From Oasisia sp. SBJ-2009 (lineage: Eukaryota > Annelida > Polychaeta > Sabellida > Siboglinidae), in NCBI GenBank assembly GCA_964017155.1, contig OZ024866.1, forward strand, positions 28,752,605 to 28,816,604: DNA of 64,000 bases. Direction: 5' to 3'. A program made the position numbers and the translations under genes. Under the pieces are notes generated by a model. That model was not told where the DNA came from. It worked only from the letters and a program-made list of their open reading frames with translations, and did no database searches. Every line of letters begins with the position of its first letter. The first letter of the stretch is position 1. This document shows positions 38,800 to 64,000 of the stretch, in pieces.

Positions 38800-41518
38800 C
38801 TACCTTTCTACAGTACAGGTTGTACCGGTTCAATTGTGTATTTGCATATACACGTGACTTGTAACGGTTCAATTAATCGTTGAAGTGAATTGGAGTTTGG
38901 TTATAATTCCTACTATGATCGTCAATTACCCCAACGTCAGACAGACACAAATGTTGACATTTGTACTTCTTAGAGAATAGCCTCGTTGGACGCCATCTTC
39001 ACAAATGGCTGACAATTTCAAGAGTAATTGTTTATGCTATTAAAATCGTATGATTTCAGCTCAAATTCTTTATTAAAAGGCATTCATCATACATTTTGGT
39101 GTATGTTGGTCCTCATCTAAGCATTCACCCAATTTGTCGTTATCTTCCCGGATCAACCATGTCCACTGGAGTGAGAATTTAGCCTCCAGGGGCAAGGCAG
39201 AGACACACACTGACACAGTCACAGAAGTTAGGTAATAGTGTGAAGTTGAGTAAACGAGAGACTAGGCCGGTCGGTGTTTAGGTGCGGTGACCAAACTGCG
39301 GCTGTCGTACTGATCAAAACCCGATGTCTGAAAAAGAAAGACTATTTCCTATCTTAGTTCTTTCTTTTCTCCATCGACAGACCAATTGTTGTGCAAAGAT
39401 TATGATTGTTTTGGCTCCATACAGAAATGTAGATCCACCTATTGCCCAGTAACGGAACTAAACTGAATGTTTCGCCCATACGTGAGTTATATGTATAATT
39501 GATCGCCAGATGGCGCCATCATGCTTGTGAAAAGAGCAATTAATGCAAGATATCGGACAATTTACGAAAACCTTCTATACGTTTACGTCATATTCTGAAT
39601 AAATCATTAACGTGAACATGTGTATGAGAAATAAGAAGCACCAGTAACAGAACCTGAAAAGGTAGTGCAAAATTTTATTAACGTTCTAGGTGTGTTATGC
39701 GTTACTGTATATCCTGTACGTATTCAATATTGTTTCGGAGAATCAGTCAATAAAGTAGTCATGTTATAACACCAAGACGTTATCTTTTATTTACCTTTAA
39801 TTACTAAGGCCATTTCCTCGACAAATGCGTGTCGTTTCTAGAAGATAATGACTATGTTCCCTATTGTTGTTTTATACGTGCTAGTTCTTGGAATACGTAT
39901 ACAAACATTAATGTCTTTACTGACACTAAGATACTGTAATGGCCTATTTATGAGTACACTTTGCATCCTTCATCCTACAATACGGTTACCGGGTATCTGT
40001 GACATATTTTACAAGTCATATGGACTTCTCCGAGTAAGCTGAAAATAATTTCGATATAGTCTAATTGGGATTTTAAAAGACTCAACTTTTAGCACATAAC
40101 GGTCAATGTTCAGACTGTTCAGTCCGTTGACCAATTGTGAGCATAATATATCAATTGTACACAGGTGCAGTCACGGGCTATGTCCGTAACTGGATAAATA
40201 TACTTCCAAAGGCAGTTAGGCAAATCACCAGGTAAAGATCCGGATAAATAGAAAACACATTATTTTAAACAAATGCATATGGTTTTGATTCAAATGCATG
40301 TGTTTTAGTACACATACTCAATGAAACGTGGTTTTGATACTAGTGTATTTGTCTTGACTTTCAAACGTAAATGTTTCTATTCAGATGCAGAATGTTTTTG
40401 AAACGTGGAATGGAAATTAAAATGCACTGGCAAATGCGACACTTTCAAATGCACTTGCATTTGTGCTGAAGCCTGGAGGACCTAACTAGACCATGACATG
40501 ACTACAAAAAGTCACAACACAACAAGTTCCATACGACACATCGTGCGTTTTATTTAAATGATCCAGTCGAACTGGACTGTGCGCGTGACGCGTACGCTTG
40601 ACAACACCTGTATCGTGAAATAACATTTCCGACAACGACCTATACAGCATTTAGAAACTTACACCGGCTTAACGATTATTTACATCCTTAACTCGCGGTA
40701 TTAACAATAATAATTATTCTCGTAACACTTATTATATTCCATCGTAACACAATAACCAAACGAACACAGCAACAACATGTTTAGAGGTAAATTACCTGGA
40801 CCCATCACCTCAATAATTAGCCACGATCCTGTGTAACAGTCACGCGGTGAACACCGACGTCACAATATGAAACACCTGTATAAATGAGGTTGGCAGTTGC
40901 CGTCCTGTCCGCGTGTCCGCTCTCGTCTTCACGCAGACTCCGTCACGGCGCCATCGTTGCCCTGCGGATACAAGATGGCGGCCCTAGGACAGTCCGACAT
41001 CTGCAGACGCTGGGCGTTAATAAGAGCTGCGTAGAAAAGTTCGCGTTAATGCCACTACCGTCCGTCACGCTAAACGCCTACGTTTAACTAGTTAACTAAG
41101 CAGGCTGCGCATTCGGACATACACAAATCCCCGTAAATGTCACGTGTGGCTATAATATGCAAGGACTCGCAATGCGCATCGGCGCAGTTCAACAGAGAAA
41201 GCAGTTCGTTTTGTGCTCCGATGTCAGCAACACGAGATTCTGATGTTCTTGGTCGTTGCGTCGTCAACGACGTCACCTCTGACGTCACAGACGGATCACG
41301 GCAGACATTGTTCACGTGTGTAAAACCGATCCGTGTTGACCGACAGAGAGTGGTCAATTTCGTTCTCTCGATTCATCCACGTTGTGTGTTTAGTGATTTT
41401 CACACTTCAACCACGACATCCGTCGGTCCCCTTCCATCGGCCACCAGGTGGCGTATGTGTGCCGCCACCACGTGTCAGTGAGACGGGTTCCCGGGACCCC
41501 ACAGCCACAGGTCGGCCT
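38800..41518. other. No gene recognised
   Basis: Unique, mostly AT-rich sequence becoming CpG-richer near 40.85-41.5 kb. Likely 3' UTR and flank of the receptor. A minus-strand AATAAA occurs at about 40547. Confidence 0.4.
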
Positions 41519-58290
<16,772 letters not shown>

Positions 58291-59008
58291 CTGCAACGAA
58301 GAGACGAGAAATGTTCTAAAGGACTATTTTTTCCGCCGCTTGATAAACAGCGTCGGGTTCGTGCATGGAAAACATTCAGTCGCATTCCAAGACGTTCCTT
58401 TTGTGCACTGCCGTAGTCGGCGTAAGAAAAACGACGTAATTTGTTACCAAGTATAGCGGATGTCGTGCAAAAACAGCACTGATAGGTGCTGACATAAATC
58501 TAAACGTAATGTTAGTCAATTCATCACGAAAGACAATCTCTGTGTCGCAGTATCGACGAGTTCTTTCGCCATTATGTAACGCAGGTAGGTGACCTATAAA
58601 TGCTACGGAGAAGTCGTAACATATTTATTGCTGTTTTCCACATCCATCGAAATCCAGTGTTAAATAAACCTACAGGAAAATCCCACCAAATCACAACAGT
58701 AACACTACTGTGGTGATACAATGCAAAATGGAAGGTAAACCATTTCTACATAGATATGTTGGTTCTGTTAAAACTGTTAAGCTTTCATGTCACCTTTTTG
58801 TGTATTATCACATCCACATAATACACGATTGTTTTCGCAAATGTTGACCAGTTATACTGACATAGACACCCAGCAAGACATATGGCAAACGAAAATGCTT
58901 CTCAGGTATCAACAAAATAATTTGATGAATGGCGTTTAGTGTGGTATATGTAAAGTAAAGGTACCAACATTGACATCATTCACAAAGCATTATCCACTTT
59001 CATTTTGA

Positions 59009-59072
<64 letters not shown>

Positions 59073-59434
59073 TGCCACGGTGCGAACAAAGGCGAGCGAC
59101 TCGCATCTGTTTATTACTAACCCGTGAAAGATCTAACGCAGTAGTACATTTAGAATTCACTTAACAAACACGTCCCATGTGACAGTGCTAGGCAAAATGT
59201 ACATCACATAACACAGCTGTTTTATAGGAGCTATGTGGGTGATGCAATGGCGGGTGGACACTATTTGTCCTCTTACGCCAATTTATCGATCGTCATCGGT
59301 GATCGAACATATTCAGGGGCCCGTAATATCAAGTATCGGCTTGGCAAACCGCGAAGAGAAACCACGTTCGTTCACTCGGCCTAGTTCTTCCGGTTGCACC
59401 AGTGCCGTGTCACAGCGGCACGATACGAGGCCAG

Positions 59435-59707
59435 GGGACCGTTTCACTCAGATAAAGCGCTCTTAAGAAAAACTCATCTTTAAAAAAATGTGTTGTTAAA
59501 TTAGTCTTTTGAAAATGCAAATATATCCATTGTCCTGATACTGAGGACCCTATTTCCATGACACATCGGCGACAATGTCCCGCTGGCACTTCGTTGTGTT
59601 GACAATCTTTTTTGTTATTCAAGATCACTGTTAAGGATCAACATTTATTTAAAGAGCAAAACCAAGTTTAAACGCTCTTAACAACGTAAGTTAAATGGTC
59701 CCCTGAA
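59435..59707 (+). mobile_element. Dispersed MITE-like repeat, copy 2
   Basis: Starts caggggaccgtttcact and ends with the inverse ttaaatggtcccctg. Shares cattgacatat/ccattgtcctg, gcgacaatgtcccgctg and ttcaagatca.tgttaaggatca with copy 1. Upstream of the first receptor exon. Confidence 0.68.
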
Positions 59708-60386
59708 CTCTCGCGATTCGAACCCGTCCCACATTCTCCGCTCGCTTGATCTCCTGATACAGGTTTCTTGGAAACGTGATCAATTTGGTCGTAGGCAGAA
59801 ATACTATTTACGCCTACGACAACCTCACAACAGCTGACAGCCACAACTGTGACGTCTTTCTGCCCTACTCGTGACTACTGCAGTAACAAGCCTGTACCGT
59901 CGACGTTCTGTCAAAGGCGCCGTCAACCCATGCGTATTGCGGTACTCAATCAGCCGTCATAACACGGTGACGTAACGGACACGGGGGTTTTAGTCTACAC
60001 CCATTTTTTCGTCACCAGACAAAGAATGTTAAAAACGGTGTTAACACCAATCGTCGTTTGTGTTTATAAATGACAGCACAGGTTACTGTATTAATATACA
60101 TCCTTCGCTGAATTAAAATCAGCTTCCGGGCACGTGGCTCTATTGTTGCCAGTAATCACCAACTCAACTTTACGGCGTGGACAGAGCCGTATGTTTCAGT
60201 CTTATAGTGGATCATAGAACAGCGAGAGACTAGTAAAGCTAAGTAAAGCCCAACTATGCAGAGACTGTCCAAGAACATTCTGCTCATAAACCAACCACGA
60301 AACTGACCACCTTTCGCCATCGCAAACTTAGAGTGTGACATCACAATTTGATAGCAAATGACAGAGGTAAACCTGTTTGCGTAATA

Positions 60387-60462
<76 letters not shown>

Positions 60463-61192
60463 ACACAAGTACAGTAACATAGCCAACAACACAACGCACA
60501 CAAAGCACCCAAGCAAGTGCTACTATCGCCCGGTATTTACAAGTCGAGTCCCTTAAACGCACTTCCTATCCAATGATCGCAACTTACTGAGCCGACAACG
60601 AGAGACTTGGCAAGAGACTTGTCGAGACACTAGTCGAACCACGAGCTTGGAGAGACACACCTTCTAGTCAGTACTGCTTCAGCCGCATGTCGCAGGAATG
60701 GTCGAAATTTTGCGTGTTGACTGATTTGTACGAGCGGTGGCGGCTATATTTAGCGAGTGAAAGCAATAACACCTCGAGTGCGCTAAGGTCTCGTCTTTTA
60801 AAAATGGGTGGAGTTGCCGCCATCTTGAATGGAATAGGCGCATCGTCGCGCCGCCCCGCCCATCAGGATGACGTCACCAGGACGCGATTGACGAGGCCCT
60901 TTGGCCCTGGAATCTCGGCGTCGTCGCCTACGCTAGCCAAGGAAATGTTACGACGATAGCGCTATCGAGATGCATCATATCGGACTGCCGCCGAGTACCT
61001 CAACCACAAATACTACTCGTGCTTGAAATTACTCCACAGGAAGTCGCAAATCTAGTGAGGTATGGCGGCATGTAGGCCTACGCCTGATCCTCCAAACAGT
61101 ACAGAGTTTTTAATGGCGCTATGTAAACAATTCAATACCACAAAACTGTTTGCGAAACATTACTCTATATTAAATAATAAAATATTTACTTC

Positions 61193-61279
<87 letters not shown>

Positions 61280-62256
61280 TGCAACATTTATTTTTATTTT
61301 AGGAGGCAAATGTCGTTAAAAAGTATAAAATAAATGTTGCAAATAAAAAAGCAATGTTACTTAGTAATAAAAAGCACTGTGGGCAGCTACCGATAAAACA
61401 TGTCAACAACATCATCGTTTAAAGAGATAAACGATTTTTATAGATCATTTGCTTAGTATAATTAAACTGTTGCACATTAGCAATAAAAACCATTGCATAT
61501 GTGCACACGAGCGATTAAAAATATATTAACATGCTGTCCACATTATCGTTAATTTCTTCACAAGATTTACACTAAATTGCACGCATTATATCTGACCTAC
61601 GCAGCAGTTACACCATCACCTGTAATCAATTTACGATTAACAAAAAGTTTGAGACGTATTTGTAATTTTATTGTGTATTAAATGTTTACAGTGCAAACAT
61701 ATACTGCAACTTTGAAATATTTAGCACGTAAACGAAAAAACCCAAATAATTATTCGCAAATGAAATCTTGAATTTCAACAATACATAATATAACAAAACA
61801 AGCAATTATGAAATACAGTTAGAACACTATTTTTATTCATGTTTTTCATACAATTTGCTAGGTGTCAATACACCACGTCTTATGTTAAAACAGGTCTAAC
61901 TTCACCTGGAAACTATTCAGGATGATTACAGGTAAACATAAAACTTTTGTAAACAGCTGTTTTGAAAAAATAAATTACTAGACCAATAATAATTATTGAA
62001 GTACTTTTTCGGAATATATAACTTTTATATTCACGTAGTCAAGGAAAGCGTAAAACAGACAACTGATATTTGTAGCATTTTCAAACGTACACATAGAATT
62101 TAGTCAGCACTATAATTATAGCTTTAAAATACTATATTATTTTTAAATTAACTCCAACATTGGGTAGGGACAATTATCGGATGGCGGTTACAAAATTATT
62201 CTGCTGCGTGGCGACACAAAACCATTAATATCGTCTCTATTCATCGTCCGGACCAC

Positions 62257-62478
<222 letters not shown>

Positions 62479-62712
62479 GTGGACTTCTGGCATTTCGAAC
62501 ACGCCCCGCCAATCGCATTGCGCGTGTAAATATGTGGGCTTATGGCGGCGTGGGCGCAGTTGATGTATGCGAACTGTACAACACCCTGTAGACTTTAGTT
62601 GTTATTAATGCGGCACTTAACAACGTAACACGCCTTAACTAACCGATGAATGTGTACGTGGCCCAACTACTGATGTGCCGCAGTGTATTTACTAAGCCAT
62701 TATTAGCATGTA

Positions 62713-62766
<54 letters not shown>

Positions 62767-62926
62767 TAGCGATGTACATATTTATACTTTTTAAACGAAT
62801 GTATCTAAAAGACATGTATGATGTAGATCGATTTTTAAATATTTTGTTTCTAAATGCTATCTGCTTATTTATTGATATATATGGGCGCGGTTTGAGTTCT
62901 AATATATTATACATATATTTATATGG

Positions 62927-62965
<39 letters not shown>

Positions 62966-63012
62966 TATATACATACATATATATGGTTATATATATATAT
63001 ACACATATATGG

Positions 63013-63070
<58 letters not shown>

Positions 63071-63082
63071 CCACGCCCAGAC

Positions 63083-63163
63083 CAGTGCAAACATTCGCAG
63101 TACATTACACAAAATGTATATACAATAATATATAATATTATTATACTGCGAATGTTTGCACTG
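63083..63163. repeat. 20-bp inverted repeat with 41-nt loop
   Basis: Arms cagtgcaaacattcgcagta (63083-63102) and the exact inverse (63144-63163), beside an (AT)n tract. Confidence 0.95.
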
Positions 63164-63798
63164 TTCTATAAACTACGAATACGTCTACATAATTATAGTA
63201 ACACATGTTTATATTAATAGTTTAATCTACATAATATAGATCTATTAATATATTATATAGCATATAAAATGTTTCGCATAGTATCTATAATTATTGCAAT
63301 AATTAAAACACAATGGGTCAATATATTCTCGAAAGAATTCAATAGACAATTATTCTGTTATGTTAATTATACGTAAAAACATAGGTTAACAGACCAATGT
63401 CTATTTTCTTTTCTCTCAAATATATAATTCTTCCAGGATTATTTATTAGTGTGAGTGTATCAGTTCTTTGTGGCAGTGCAAACACCATACCATAAAGGTA
63501 AACTCAACGAGGTATAAATTTGCTTAAGTTAAATGTTCTTTGATATATAACCATTCAGAGTACTGCGACAGTTAACCAAAGAAAATCATAAATCAACCAA
63601 TGTTGTATATCTTCGCTTGAAAATTTCTTTAGTGTAATATCTGGATAAATATCATACATCGACAGCAAGAACATTATCGCAAATAAAAACTTAAACAACT
63701 GCTGAATTGCCGATGAATGGCGGCAATTGGCGCCCAGATAACAACAAATGCCATATACTCGACTGATTAACGCTGATAGCAGCCCAGTCATTACTTAC

Positions 63799-64000
63799 GT
63801 CGCATTTCAGTTGTAAAATCGTGCAGCAATATTTCGTAACAAACGATAATTCGACACGTTAAATCGACTTGACGCCACCCCGTCAAGAAAACAGTCAACG
63901 TCAACCCGTAACTGAGTAGGATAACGCCAGGCCACTTATCACCGACCTCGAAATCTCGCCGACCGCTTGCTAGGCCGCTCTCTCGCTCGCTCGCTCGCCC
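63799..64000 (-). other. Possible 5' non-coding exon of the receptor
   Basis: On the minus strand a GC-rich (gagc)n-containing stretch ends at ATGCGAC|gtaagt, a strong donor. Splicing to 58290 would give a short upstream frame that stops at once. 58.3-63.8 kb otherwise shows repeats and no supported exon. Confidence 0.25.

Overview
This is animal nuclear DNA. Genes are split by GT-AG introns, exons are sparse, and the introns carry long microsatellites, minisatellites, and LINE, SINE, hAT and fold-back elements. The best guess is a lophotrochozoan invertebrate, probably a mollusc. The reason is a nuclear receptor with two DNA-binding domains, a class known from flatworms, molluscs and a few other protostomes and not from vertebrates or insects. 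The phylum is an inference.

Two genes can be reconstructed, and they converge tail to tail. On the + strand (2134-29758) lies a PDE8-type cAMP phosphodiesterase. I assembled 22 exons that join in one reading frame of 800 codons plus a stop. Its extreme N terminus lies upstream of the window. It has a receiver-like domain, a PAS domain and a complete HD-type catalytic domain. On the - strand (58290-41519) lies a nuclear receptor of the 2DBD type. Nine coding exons join with matching phases into 703 codons: short N terminus, zinc-finger domain 1, 17-residue linker, zinc-finger domain 2, long hinge, ligand-binding domain. The two genes have no obvious functional link.

Layout: 1-2133 upstream repeats and a tRNA-derived SINE; 2134-29758 PDE8 with repeat-packed introns and a hAT remnant at about 4.9-6.4 kb; 29.8-33.0 kb three minisatellites downstream of the PDE8 stop; 33-35.4 kb no recognisable gene; 35.4-38.8 kb a rearranged DNA transposon with long terminal inverted repeats; 38.8-41.5 kb no recognisable gene (probably 3' UTR and flank of the receptor); 41.5-58.3 kb the receptor; 58.3-64 kb upstream or 5' intronic sequence of the receptor.

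The most unusual signal is in the PDE8 introns. At least nine tandem arrays look like repeated copies of the neighbouring exon edge together with its splice site. Some copy an acceptor plus the first exon bases, others the last exon bases plus a donor. The second highlight is the two-DBD receptor, whose first P-box (CLPCKT) is atypical.
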